The notes under the pieces are model-generated. The model searched no databases, had not been told where the DNA came from, and saw only the letters and a list, made by a program, of their open reading frames with translations. Below are positions 7,474 to 16,058 of a stretch of 64,000 nt of DNA, in pieces. Position 1 is the stretch's first letter. Every line of letters begins with the position of its first letter. A program made the translations under genes and the position numbers. Source of the stretch: JBGSIC01 sp041751875 (lineage in GTDB: Bacteria; Bdellovibrionota; FAC87; UBA2466; JACKAF01); contig JBGSIC010000015.1 of NCBI GenBank assembly GCA_041751875.1, forward strand, positions 152,400-216,399. Reading direction: 5' to 3'.

Positions 7474-8255
7474 GTGCACTGTTTCCAAATGATTGGCGTG
7501 TTTACTTAAGTGTTCTCGCGGTTTTCCTGCGACTTTTGGGACTATTTATTCTCGTTCCTGGTTTCTCGCACCAGACGATTCCGTCTAGTGTGAAGTTACT
7601 TTTAGCGCTGGTCATATCGCTCGCCATTTACCCCGTGGTACGCCACGCCGTTCCTCCCGTTCCTCTCCATATTGGCGGGATGGCCGTCTACGCACTTCGG
7701 GAGAGTTTAATCGGCTTTCTGATGGGTTTTGTCGCTTATCTCACTTTTGAAGCGATTCACCTGGCTGCTCATTTTATGGGATATCAGATGGGTTTTGGTG
7801 CGGCTAGTCTCTTTGATCCCGTCACGCAGGCCTCGGTGAGTGTACTCGTTCCTCTGGCCGGTTGGCTCGCGCTGATGGTGTTTTTATTCATGGATATGCA
7901 CCACTATTTGCTTTCTCTTTTTGTCCAAAGCTTTGATGTCACGCGCGGGGCGGATTTTGCTCGTCTGACAGGTAAGGGCGTGATCACGCTTTTGACGGAC
8001 GGGACGAGTCGACTTTTTGTGATTGCGATTAAAATTGCCGCTCCCTTCACCTTTTTAGTTTTAGCGTCAAACGTGGCTACCGGAATTCTTTCGCGCCTTT
8101 TGCCCCAAATGCAAATGGTGCTCTTCGTTTTTCCGGTCACTATTTTTCTGGGTGTTTGCAGTCTCTATCTCTTTGCTCCCGAGATGCTTGAGTACTTCGA
8201 GGAGCTAATGGACCAAATGGGCCAAGATTTAGTGTTGCTTCTCAGAACCATTTAA
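7470..8255 (+). CDS. fliR: Flagellar export gate protein FliR
   Basis: The 261-residue multi-spanning protein has FliR features: FLRLLGLFILVPGF near the N-terminus, a LLALVISLAIYP helix, GFLMGFVAYLTFEAIHLAAHFMGYQMGF in the middle, and a C-terminal cytoplasmic tail. FliR plugs and completes the FliP/FliQ export pore. No ATG is near the family N-terminus; I use the TTG at 7470, which overlaps the fliQ stop by four bases. A nearby alternative is not evident in frame. Confidence 0.94.
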   Translation: MSALFPNDWRVYLSVLAVFLRLLGLFILVPGFSHQTIPSSVKLLLALVISLAIYPVVRHAVPPVPLHIGGMAVYALRESLIGFLMGFVAYLTFEAIHLAAHFMGYQMGFGAASLFDPVTQASVSVLVPLAGWLALMVFLFMDMHHYLLSLFVQSFDVTRGADFARLTGKGVITLLTDGTSRLFVIAIKIAAPFTFLVLASNVATGILSRLLPQMQMVLFVFPVTIFLGVCSLYLFAPEMLEYFEELMDQMGQDLVLLLRTI

Positions 8256-8276
8256 CTGTTTTTAAGGTAATCCCAC

Positions 8277-9368
8277 GTGGCAGACGCTTCTGAAAATTCA
8301 GCAGAAGAACGCAATCAGCCCGCAACCGCGTTTAGGCGAGAGGAGTTTCGCAAACGTGGGCAGGTGGCGATGAGTCGCGAGCTTTTGTCTGTTTTTGTGT
8401 TGGGAAGCGTTGGTATCGCACTTTATTTAATGAGCTCTCGTTTACTAGTCGAGTTCTCGAGCTTGAGTGCGCGCTTTTTCACGTTTGGGCCTTTCCAGCC
8501 CATGGACAAGAACACCCTGATTCAGTTGGGAGGGGAAAGCCTGATTTCCTGGGGATGGATGGTTGGCCCCATCTTTCTCGTCGCCCTGGTGGTCGGTGTT
8601 TTGATCAGCGCGGCACAGGCCGGTCTTTATGTGACCTGGGAACCCCTTTCTCCGAACTGGGAGCGGCTGAACCCGGTGTCAGGGTTCAAACGGTTGTTTT
8701 CCAGCAAAGGGTTTGTTGAGGCTTTCAAAGCAATGCTCAAGATGGGCATCGCGTTTGCGATTTTGTGGTCGTTTCTTGAAACCCAGGCCAATGGCGTGGG
8801 GGCCTTTTTGAGTCAAGACGTTGCCGAGATCACCGCCTCCACGCTGGGATCGGTGGGGCGACTTTTTTTCACGATCCTGGCTGCGCTATTGGTTCTAGCC
8901 GCGGCAGACTATGGGTTTCAGCGCTGGACTCTTGAGAAAGAAATGCGGATGACCCGCCAGGAAACTAAAGAGGAATTCAAACTCCGAGAAGGTGATCCGT
9001 TAATCAAATCGCGCATTCGCGGTTTGCAACGTCGCTTAGCAAGTCGGCGGATGATGGAAGACGTTCCCAAGGCGGATGTGATTGTCACCAACCCCACTCA
9101 CTTTGCCATCGCGCTTCGCTACGACCGCGACAACATGCCTGCTCCGAAGGTGGTCGCAAAAGGGGCGGGAATTATCGCACAGAAGATTAAGGAACTGGGC
9201 CGCTCTAAAGGGGTTCCTATTGTGGAAAACAAACCCTTGGCACGTGCGTTGTTTAAGCAGCTCGATATCGGGCACTACGTTCCGAGAGATTTATTCAAAG
9301 CGGTGGCCGAAGTATTGGCCTACGTTTACCGCCTTCGTGGCCTTACCCAGGTGAACTATGGAAGATAA
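8277..9368 (+). CDS. flhB: Flagellar export switch protein FlhB
   Basis: The 363-residue protein has four transmembrane helices in the N-terminal 215 residues and a cytoplasmic domain with the autocleavage motif NPTH at about residues 271-274 within DVIVTNPTHFAIALRYD. FlhB switches export from rod/hook to filament substrates after self-cleavage between N and P. The start is a GTG at 8277 after a TAAGG ribosome site. The gene overlaps flhA by 11 bases. All key residues are present. Confidence 0.96.
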   Translation: MADASENSAEERNQPATAFRREEFRKRGQVAMSRELLSVFVLGSVGIALYLMSSRLLVEFSSLSARFFTFGPFQPMDKNTLIQLGGESLISWGWMVGPIFLVALVVGVLISAAQAGLYVTWEPLSPNWERLNPVSGFKRLFSSKGFVEAFKAMLKMGIAFAILWSFLETQANGVGAFLSQDVAEITASTLGSVGRLFFTILAALLVLAAADYGFQRWTLEKEMRMTRQETKEEFKLREGDPLIKSRIRGLQRRLASRRMMEDVPKADVIVTNPTHFAIALRYDRDNMPAPKVVAKGAGIIAQKIKELGRSKGVPIVENKPLARALFKQLDIGHYVPRDLFKAVAEVLAYVYRLRGLTQVNYGR

Positions 9369-11439
9369 ATACGCCTTATCCACCCGACTCAACCAGATCA
9401 TCAAGCATAGTGATATCGGTATCGCGCTAGCTGTGCTGGGCACGCTACTGGTAATGATCATTCCGGTTCCGCCGATCATCATGGACCTTCTGCTTGTGAT
9501 GAGCATGACATTTAGCGTTTGCGTGCTTCTCGTTGCGGTGTATTCAGGCAAGCCTCTTGATTTCTCTGTTTTTCCAACCGTTCTTTTGTTCGCCACACTT
9601 TTTCGGCTTTCACTGAACGTGGCTTCGAGTCGCCTCATTCTTCTGAACGGACATACGGGTGAAGCGGCCGCGGGGAGGGTCATTGAGACCTTCGGTCACT
9701 TGGTTGTGGGCGGAAACTACATTGTTGGCTTGGTCATTTTCATTCTTTTGATCGTCATCAACTTTGTGGTTATCACCAAGGGCGCTGGCCGCGTCGCGGA
9801 AGTTGCGGCCCGTTTCGTATTGGATTCCATGCCGGGTAAGCAGATGAGCATCGACGCGGATCTCAACGCGGGTCTCATCAATGAGGACCAAGCGCGAACC
9901 AGACGCAAGCAAGTCGAGCAAGAAGCCGATTTTTACGGGGCCATGGATGGTGCTAGTAAATTCGTCCGCGGCGACGCGATTGCGGGCATTCTTATTACCG
10001 TGATCAATATTCTCGGTGGTTTGGCTATTGGCGTGTTCCAGAAAGGCATTGGGGTAGGTAGCGCCGCCCAGTTTTATACTTTGATGACCATCGGTGATGG
10101 TCTGGTCACGCAGATTCCCGCTCTGGTTGTCTCCACCGCGGCGGGTATCATCGTGACACGCGCGTCCTCGGGTAACAGCCTTTCGCGCGAAGTCGCCAAC
10201 CAGGTGATTCTTCAACCCCGAGCGATAGGAATTACTGGGGCGATCATGGGCTTTATTTGCTTCATGCCCGGAATTCCTACCCTTCCGTTCCTACTAATTG
10301 CGGTCATCATGGGTTCGGTGGCGTTTCTCGTCCACCGCAGTCAGTTAGAAACAAAAGACAAGGAACGCGATGAAGAGCGCAAGAAAGTGGAACAAGCGTC
10401 GGTCGACACGCATGTACCTCCGGAAGTCGATACGCTTGAACTCCAGGTTGGCTACGGTTTGGTGAAGCTCGTGGATGTCGATAATAAGGGAGACCTTATC
10501 GAGCGGATCTATCAACTGCGTAAAGAGTTCGCAAAGGACTTAGGCGTTATTGTTCCCAAGGTCCGAATCAAGGACAATCTCGAACTCCAGCCTGCTGAGT
10601 ACTCCATTTTAATCAAAGGCGTCTCCGTTGCGCGCGGTGAGCTTATGGCGGGTTATATGCTCGCCATGGATCCGGGTAATACCACACGGAAAGTAGCAGG
10701 AATTGAAACCAAAGAGCCCGTGTTTGGTTTACCCGCGCTGTGGATTTCCTCTTCGAAAAAAGAAGAAGCGCAGATGGCCGGATACACCGTCGTCGATCAC
10801 CAAACGATCATCGCGACCCACTTGTCGGAAACTATTCGTAAGCACGCTTATGAACTAGTAGGCCGTCAAGAGCTGCAAGCGCTCGTGGAGAACGTCAGCA
10901 AGACCTATCCCAAGGTGGTCGAAGAGCTAATCCCGAACGTACTGCCCCTGGGTACCGTGTTGAAGGTTTGCCAAAACTTGTTGCGCGAACAAGTCCCGGT
11001 ACGCGATTTATTGACGATACTAGAAACGCTCGCGAACTACGGTCCTCAGACCAAGGACGCTGATGCGCTCACTGAATACGTACGCGCGGCTCTTGCACGT
11101 TCCATCACACAACGCCTGACGATTGGTGGAAACGAACTGGAAGTTATTACCTTTGCTCCTCGTACTGAGCAGACCTTGATCGAATCGTACAAAAAAATCG
11201 AGGGAGGAGCGGTCCTCAATCTTGAGCCCGGCTTTTTCGAGAAGCTGGTGATGCAGCTACAACGTCAGCTGGAGGCCAACGTGTTTCAGTCGGGTGTTTC
11301 GGTTCTCTTGTGCCATCCGATGATCCGTTCCCAACTGAAGAAACTTTTGGATCGTTTTGTTCCGGGCCTGACGATTGTGTCAGCCAATGAAATTTCATCC
11401 AACGCAAGAATTCGATTCATAGCTACCGTGGAGGCGTGA
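9358..11439 (+). CDS. flhA: Flagellar export gate protein FlhA
   Basis: The 693-residue protein has eight or so transmembrane helices in its N-terminal half and a cytoplasmic domain that forms the nonameric substrate-docking ring. Conserved family blocks are present: FPTVLLFATLFRLSLNVASSRLIL, FVVITKGAGRVAEVAARFVLDSMPGKQM and ADLNAGLI (the FHIPEP signature region). The end of the gene lies one base before the flhF ATG. It starts inside the flhB 3' end. Length and order are standard. Confidence 0.97.
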   Translation: MEDKYALSTRLNQIIKHSDIGIALAVLGTLLVMIIPVPPIIMDLLLVMSMTFSVCVLLVAVYSGKPLDFSVFPTVLLFATLFRLSLNVASSRLILLNGHTGEAAAGRVIETFGHLVVGGNYIVGLVIFILLIVINFVVITKGAGRVAEVAARFVLDSMPGKQMSIDADLNAGLINEDQARTRRKQVEQEADFYGAMDGASKFVRGDAIAGILITVINILGGLAIGVFQKGIGVGSAAQFYTLMTIGDGLVTQIPALVVSTAAGIIVTRASSGNSLSREVANQVILQPRAIGITGAIMGFICFMPGIPTLPFLLIAVIMGSVAFLVHRSQLETKDKERDEERKKVEQASVDTHVPPEVDTLELQVGYGLVKLVDVDNKGDLIERIYQLRKEFAKDLGVIVPKVRIKDNLELQPAEYSILIKGVSVARGELMAGYMLAMDPGNTTRKVAGIETKEPVFGLPALWISSSKKEEAQMAGYTVVDHQTIIATHLSETIRKHAYELVGRQELQALVENVSKTYPKVVEELIPNVLPLGTVLKVCQNLLREQVPVRDLLTILETLANYGPQTKDADALTEYVRAALARSITQRLTIGGNELEVITFAPRTEQTLIESYKKIEGGAVLNLEPGFFEKLVMQLQRQLEANVFQSGVSVLLCHPMIRSQLKKLLDRFVPGLTIVSANEISSNARIRFIATVEA

Positions 11440-11440
11440 G

Positions 11441-12607
11441 ATGTTCGTAAAAAAATTCGAGGCTGAGTCCTTAGAAGCCGCTTTGGCGCAGGTAAAAGAA
11501 GCGCTTGGGCCGGAAGCCCTTATTCTGGAAACCCAGCACAAGAAAAAGGGGTTTCTCCAAAAGAAGGTGGTGGTAGTGACGGCGGCCTTTGAGCAAGGGG
11601 CGACCCCCGCGCCGAAGGCAAAGAAGAGTCTCGCGGACATTTTTCCGCATCGCAAATCGCCGGCGCCTACCGAACAGGTAGAAAAGGTGGAGCAGGATGC
11701 GCCGGCAAGGCGCGTACTTCCCGAAAGCTCGGAAAAAAGGCCTACGCGCGCTCAGCAACTAGCCCAAAAATATCTGAACCTCTCCGATTCGCCTCCCGCT
11801 AAAGCTGCGCCCAGTCCGACCGCAGTTGCCGGGCAGCAAGACCGGTTCGATAAATTTGAGTCTGTTTTTCTCAAAGCGGGCTTGAGTGATGAATCGGCTA
11901 AAGAACTGACGCGGCGCGTACTCTTCGATTTTGGAAAAGAAGATTTAGCGGTTCCCTCATTTCGCGAGAAAGCTTTGGGTTCTTTGCTGAGCGGTGCGCT
12001 GCGGGACTTGAGTGAAGCTGAGTTTCTAGATTCGGCGAGCTGGGTCGCGATTGGCCCAGCTGGCGCCGGAAAGACGTCGCTACTTGTGAAACTGGCTTTG
12101 GATCTGAAGACAAAAGGGCACTCTGTCACTTTGGTGGGGCTCGATAAACGAAAGGTTTTGGGAGTCAATGAGCTGGCTGCGTACGCTCAGCTCATACACG
12201 TACCTTTCGCGCCCGAAATGAGAGAATACGGTGACAGCGCGCGCATTCAGCTTATCGATGGGCCGTGCTTGCCTTTCACGGACGAAAAAGTTGCTTTGCG
12301 GGCCGCTGAGTCCCTCAAAGGAAAAAGTGTTGTGCTGGTCGTTGATGGGACTCGCCGCCTGGAAGAGATGCTCAAGAGCTACGAGGACGCCCAGCCGTTC
12401 TTTCCACGGGCGGTTTGCTTTACGCGTTGGGATGAAGCTCTTAAATTGGGAACTGTTTACGATTTCCTCCGTCGCACCCGCCTACCTATTTTAGGAATTT
12501 CTCAGTCGAGATCTTTCAAGGCGCCGTTTTCCTACCTGAAAAAGAATGAGATGGTGCAGCAGCTCTTTTCTTTCGCTGCTCGTGGTGAACAGCGGGGTGA
12601 AAAATGA
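11441..12607 (+). CDS. flhF: Flagellar SRP-like GTPase FlhF (divergent G motifs)
   Basis: The 388-residue protein starts with the FlhF-type MxVKKFEAESLEAALAQVK segment, followed by a long, charged, poorly conserved B region and an SRP-type NG domain. FlhF places and counts flagella, usually at a pole, with FlhG. Walker A is intact (GPAGAGKTS, about residues 205-213). The later motifs are unusual: the DTYR box reads DKRK, the catalytic DTAGR box reads DGPCL and TKLDE reads TRWDE. Binding may persist while hydrolysis may be reduced or depend on FlhG. It lies between flhA and flhG, overlapping the latter by four bases. Confidence 0.9.
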   Translation: MFVKKFEAESLEAALAQVKEALGPEALILETQHKKKGFLQKKVVVVTAAFEQGATPAPKAKKSLADIFPHRKSPAPTEQVEKVEQDAPARRVLPESSEKRPTRAQQLAQKYLNLSDSPPAKAAPSPTAVAGQQDRFDKFESVFLKAGLSDESAKELTRRVLFDFGKEDLAVPSFREKALGSLLSGALRDLSEAEFLDSASWVAIGPAGAGKTSLLVKLALDLKTKGHSVTLVGLDKRKVLGVNELAAYAQLIHVPFAPEMREYGDSARIQLIDGPCLPFTDEKVALRAAESLKGKSVVLVVDGTRRLEEMLKSYEDAQPFFPRAVCFTRWDEALKLGTVYDFLRRTRLPILGISQSRSFKAPFSYLKKNEMVQQLFSFAARGEQRGEK

Positions 12608-13410
12608 TCGTAAACCCCCGTGTGATTTCAGTTTCTAGCGGCAAGGGAGGCGTGGGTAAAACCACGTTGGTCTCCAATTTGGGAACTCTTTGGGCGCAAA
12701 AAGGTAAGCGCGTTCTTTTGATCGATGGCGATTGGAATTTGGGGAAGTTGGGGATCACGTTGGGAGTAAAACCCCAGTGGACCGTCGACAAAGCACTAGG
12801 TGGTGAAGTTCCTTTTGATAAAGTTATTCACTCTATCAACGAAAATCTTTCGCTGCTCGCATCCCCTTCAGGTGTTTTGGGTTTTGAAGAGCTTACCGGA
12901 GATCAGCGCAATCAGTTGTTTTTCGAAATCGAGCGTTGCTGTGGCATTTATGATCTTATTTTGATCGATCATTCCTCGGGACTAGATTGGAATGTTTTAC
13001 AGTTTGCTGCAGCGGCCCATCAGCATGTCGTTGTGCTCACAACGGAGCCAACCAGTTACATGGATGCCTATGCTATAATGAAAATATTGTCGAAGCGGTT
13101 CGGGGTTCGTGAGTTTTGGCTTGTTGTGACAATGAGCCAGAATGACAGTGAGACGAGTGGCGTCATGAATCGGTTCTCCGACTATGTTCGTGAGCAACTG
13201 ATGGTGCGAGTCAATTTGCTGGAGACTCTGCCTTGGGATCCCCAGTTAGGGGAGGCCATTCGCCGCCAGCAGCCCTACGTTTTACAACATCCCCATTCGG
13301 CTTTGACTTCCCGGTTTGAGCGCCTCTGCCGTCGGATCGAAAACAGTCCGGTGAAAGAGACCTCGGGTCTGCGCTTTTTCTACTCTCAACAATTAGCCTC
13401 GACGAGATAA
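12604..13410 (+). CDS. flhG: MinD/ParA-type ATPase FlhG (FleN)
   Basis: The 268-residue P-loop ATPase has a deviant Walker A (SSGKGGVGKTT, residues 11-21), LLIDGDWNLGKLGI switch I and LILIDHSSGL as the Walker B/switch II. FlhG limits flagellar number and stimulates FlhF. The C-terminal region includes an amphipathic, basic helix that could bind membrane. Its usual N-terminal activator helix (DQAxxLR) is absent, so the protein starts almost directly at Walker A; whether an upstream start was missed is unlikely because the gene overlaps flhF by four bases. Confidence 0.93.
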   Translation: MIVNPRVISVSSGKGGVGKTTLVSNLGTLWAQKGKRVLLIDGDWNLGKLGITLGVKPQWTVDKALGGEVPFDKVIHSINENLSLLASPSGVLGFEELTGDQRNQLFFEIERCCGIYDLILIDHSSGLDWNVLQFAAAAHQHVVVLTTEPTSYMDAYAIMKILSKRFGVREFWLVVTMSQNDSETSGVMNRFSDYVREQLMVRVNLLETLPWDPQLGEAIRRQQPYVLQHPHSALTSRFERLCRRIENSPVKETSGLRFFYSQQLASTR

Positions 13411-13413
13411 CCT

Positions 13414-14190
13414 ATGAGCGAAAACTTAGTCACCAAGAAATACAAGGTTAAGAAGCGCAAAATCGACAAGCGCACCAAAGAAAAGTTGATTATCGAATAC
13501 GCGCCGCTCATTAAGTTTATTGCACAGAAAATCGCGGTTCGCTTGCCTTCGAATATTGAGTTCGATGATTTGGTGAGTTCAGGAGTCATCGGGTTGATGG
13601 ATGCTATCGATAAATATGATCCGACTCGTGACAACAAGTTTAAGACGTACGCGGAATTCCGTATTCGCGGTGCCATTTTGGATGAATTGCGCGCACAAGA
13701 TTGGGTACCCCGTTCCGTCCGTGAGAAGGCCAAGCAATTGGAACGTGCGCATCTGCGTTTGGAGCAGGGGCTCGGTCGTATCCCCACCGAAGACGAAATC
13801 ACCAAAGAACTGAATCTGAGTAAGGAAGAGTATTACGACCTTCTTAACCAGGTGAAGTCGGTTTCTATTTTAAGTCTTGATGAAGCCGGAAGCTTTAACA
13901 GCTCTGATCGTAAGAGTATCCTGAGCCTGCTGGAAAGCTGCAAAATTCCTAGTCCCATCACGCAGCTCAATATTAAGTCGATCAAAGAAGTCGTTACGCG
14001 CGCTATTGAGAGCCTGCCGGAAAAGCAGCGCCTAGTGCTAAGTCTCTATTATTACGAAGACTTGAATTTGAAGGAGATTGGGGAAATACTGGATGTGACT
14101 GAGAGCCGCGTGTCCCAATTGCACACCCAAGCGATTCTCTGGTTGCGGCGCAAGCTGCGAACATACTTCGACGAGGATATTGAAGCTTGA
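13414..14190 (+). CDS. fliA: Flagellar RNA polymerase sigma factor FliA (sigma-28)
   Basis: The 258-residue sigma factor has region 2 with the FliA pattern (EYAPLIKFIAQKIAVRLP, FDDLVSSGVIGLMDAIDKYDP, KFKTYAEFRIRGAILDELR), then DWVPRSVR, region 3 and region 4 with LPEKQRLVLSLYYYEDLNLKEIGEIL and a helix-turn-helix (TESRVSQLH). It directs late flagellar genes and is held by FlgM, encoded at the far end of this window. It follows flhG after three bases and overlaps the xerD-type gene (TTGA), which ties its translation to both. Confidence 0.97.
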   Translation: MSENLVTKKYKVKKRKIDKRTKEKLIIEYAPLIKFIAQKIAVRLPSNIEFDDLVSSGVIGLMDAIDKYDPTRDNKFKTYAEFRIRGAILDELRAQDWVPRSVREKAKQLERAHLRLEQGLGRIPTEDEITKELNLSKEEYYDLLNQVKSVSILSLDEAGSFNSSDRKSILSLLESCKIPSPITQLNIKSIKEVVTRAIESLPEKQRLVLSLYYYEDLNLKEIGEILDVTESRVSQLHTQAILWLRRKLRTYFDEDIEA

Positions 14191-15104
14191 GCCAAAAGGC
14201 CGACCAAGATCTTTCCCAGACCGCCGCCCAAGAGTTTCTTTCCTATGTCAGTGTGGAAAAGGGTCACGCCCTTAATACCCGTCTCGCCTACGAAAAAGAT
14301 ATAGACCAATTTTTCGTTTTTTGTCGCATGAGCCATGTTGATCCTCTAAGCGCTTCGCTTAAAGATCTTCAGAAGTTTCTCGCCAGTCTTCGGCGCAGAT
14401 CGCTCTCGTCGCGGACGATGGCACGTAAGCTCACGACCTTGAAACAGTTTTATCGGTTTCTGCTTCGTGAGGGCCAGATTACCAGTGATCCCGCGGAACT
14501 GATGTCGGTGACAGTCAAAGCGCGTATTTTGCCCAAGCTTCTCACGGAAGCCGAAATGAAGCGTTTGATCGAATCGGCCGAAGGTGATGATGAAGAAAGC
14601 ATTCGCGACCGCGCTATCATGGAACTGTGGTACGCCACGGGTTGCCGCATCAGCGAGTTGGTAGGATTAGAAATTAACCGCATCGATTGGGACCAAAGTG
14701 TGGTGAAGCTTTGGGGGAAAGGCGACAGAGAGCGCCTGGTTCCCGTTCATCCCCTTGCGATGGAATGGTGCCGCAAATACAAAGCGGTACGCCATGAATG
14801 GCTTCGCCTCACCGATTTGAAGCAGCCCAAGATTTTCTTTCTTAAGCAGACGGGCTCGGCGTTCAACCGCCAGGGGATGTGGAAGCTTGTGAAGCGTTAC
14901 GCGAAAGAAGCCGGCATCCACAAGAATATTTGGCCGCACATGATCCGCCACTCCTTTGCCACCCATGTGTTGCAAGGCGGAGCCGACCTGCGAGCCGTGC
15001 AAGAACTTTTGGGTCACCGTTCCATTAGCACCACGGAAGTTTACACCCATTTGGACATCGAGAATTTGAAGTCCATGCAGGTGAAGTACCATCCTCGTAA
15101 CTAA
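14187..15104 (+). CDS. xerD: Tyrosine recombinase of the XerD/XerC type
   Basis: The 305-residue integrase-family protein has an N-terminal SAM-like core-binding domain (to about residue 110) and a catalytic domain with the expected residues: Arg in GCRISELVGL (about 154), HMIRHSFATH (H-x-x-R, about 251-254), LGHRSISTTEVYTH with the second His and the nucleophilic Tyr (about 285). Xer recombinases resolve chromosome dimers at dif. Start is a TTG overlapping the fliA stop by four bases; no better ATG exists nearby. Its place at the end of a flagellar operon is notable but nothing suggests an integron or phage integrase. Confidence 0.93.
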   Translation: MSQKADQDLSQTAAQEFLSYVSVEKGHALNTRLAYEKDIDQFFVFCRMSHVDPLSASLKDLQKFLASLRRRSLSSRTMARKLTTLKQFYRFLLREGQITSDPAELMSVTVKARILPKLLTEAEMKRLIESAEGDDEESIRDRAIMELWYATGCRISELVGLEINRIDWDQSVVKLWGKGDRERLVPVHPLAMEWCRKYKAVRHEWLRLTDLKQPKIFFLKQTGSAFNRQGMWKLVKRYAKEAGIHKNIWPHMIRHSFATHVLQGGADLRAVQELLGHRSISTTEVYTHLDIENLKSMQVKYHPRN

Positions 15105-15110
15105 CCAGCA

Positions 15111-15157
15111 GGTGCCAGGTCACTTTTGCGCTTCGCCCAAAAGTGCACAGGCACCTT
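15111..15157. repeat. Hairpin-forming copy of the GGTGCC/GGCACC repeat
   Basis: GGTGCC at 15111 and GGCACC at 15150 enclose ACTTTTG...CAAAAGT arms around a TTCG-containing loop, so the RNA should fold into a long hairpin just after the recombinase stop. It may end the flagellar transcript. The right arm (15140-15157) is identical to the complement of 3827-3845, marking it as a second copy of the dispersed element. Confidence 0.65.
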
Positions 15158-15167
15158 GGAGAAAATC

Positions 15168-16058
15168 ATGAAATCCCTGTTGATCTGCCTCACGGTCAGT
15201 GCTTGTGTGTCGGGCTGTTTTTTTAATATCCATCGTGATGGGAAAGCGCTCAATAGCGGAAAGTTGGCGGGCATTGTCGTGCTGCAAGATGTACGTGGTG
15301 CCTGGGAAGAAACCTATGTGAGAGCGGGTTTTGCGGCTTTGGAACAGCGGACGCAGCTTCGCACTCTATGGGCAGAAAATGATCGGTTCAACGGCCTCCG
15401 CACAACCCCCAAGGCGCAGTCTGGCGGAGCGACCTCCATGCAGTGTGGGGTTGGCGAAGTCCCCGCAAGAGATATCGACCGTGACGCCGGTTGGCTCAGT
15501 GTGGGGGAATTTTATTATGGCGAAGCCGAGGGCAGTAATCTGGAACGTATCGGAGAGGAAGCCGACAAGAGTTATCTCGAAATTTTGCCCGCTCCGTTTG
15601 GGCCCGGCATGAAGAAGTTTGTAGCGCAAGGGCTCGGCGAAGTGCCCGCTTTTGGCGTGACGGCTCCCGTACCCGTTGAGCTCGAAGGGGCTCAAGTCAA
15701 TGGTCTTCCGCTTACGGACAAAACCAAATTGATCATCTCTCGCAGCCAACCGCTGGCAATTGAGTGGGCCACGCCGGTATCCATTGGTGAGTACAACGTC
15801 ATGGGATTGGATATTGCGGTGGAAGCTAAGGGCAAAAAGTTTGGTTTGGAATGTGCGATTTTTGAAAAGGAATTTGCCGCAGGTCTAGCGGCTGCGAAAT
15901 GGAACATTCCTGCCTCGGTCATGAGTCAGCTACCGGTTTCTGGTGACGTGCTCGTCAGAGTGAGCCGCCGTCACAGCTTTAAGTTTGCCCCTACCGCATT
16001 TAAGTATTTGTTGTTGGATGCCTATCGCAGCTGGGTAGCCGAAGCAGAACTGAACTAG
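15168..16058 (+). CDS. Lipoprotein of unknown function
   Basis: The family is not recognised. From the ATG at 15168 (after a GGAG ribosome site) the 296-residue product has a short hydrophobic signal ending in the lipobox VSGC. The mature protein is mixed alpha/beta in character, with paired cysteines (around MQCGVG and LECAIF) and no transmembrane helix. The open frame extends upstream to 15126, but that part lies in the palindromic repeat and lacks a signal-like start. It converges on the response-regulator gene with a four-base overlap of the two 3' ends. Confidence 0.7.
   Translation: MKSLLICLTVSACVSGCFFNIHRDGKALNSGKLAGIVVLQDVRGAWEETYVRAGFAALEQRTQLRTLWAENDRFNGLRTTPKAQSGGATSMQCGVGEVPARDIDRDAGWLSVGEFYYGEAEGSNLERIGEEADKSYLEILPAPFGPGMKKFVAQGLGEVPAFGVTAPVPVELEGAQVNGLPLTDKTKLIISRSQPLAIEWATPVSIGEYNVMGLDIAVEAKGKKFGLECAIFEKEFAAGLAAAKWNIPASVMSQLPVSGDVLVRVSRRHSFKFAPTAFKYLLLDAYRSWVAEAELN

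Noticed and set aside
14187..15104. Phage or integron integrase
   Set aside because: Motifs and length match housekeeping XerC/D; no attachment sites, cassette array or phage genes adjoin it.
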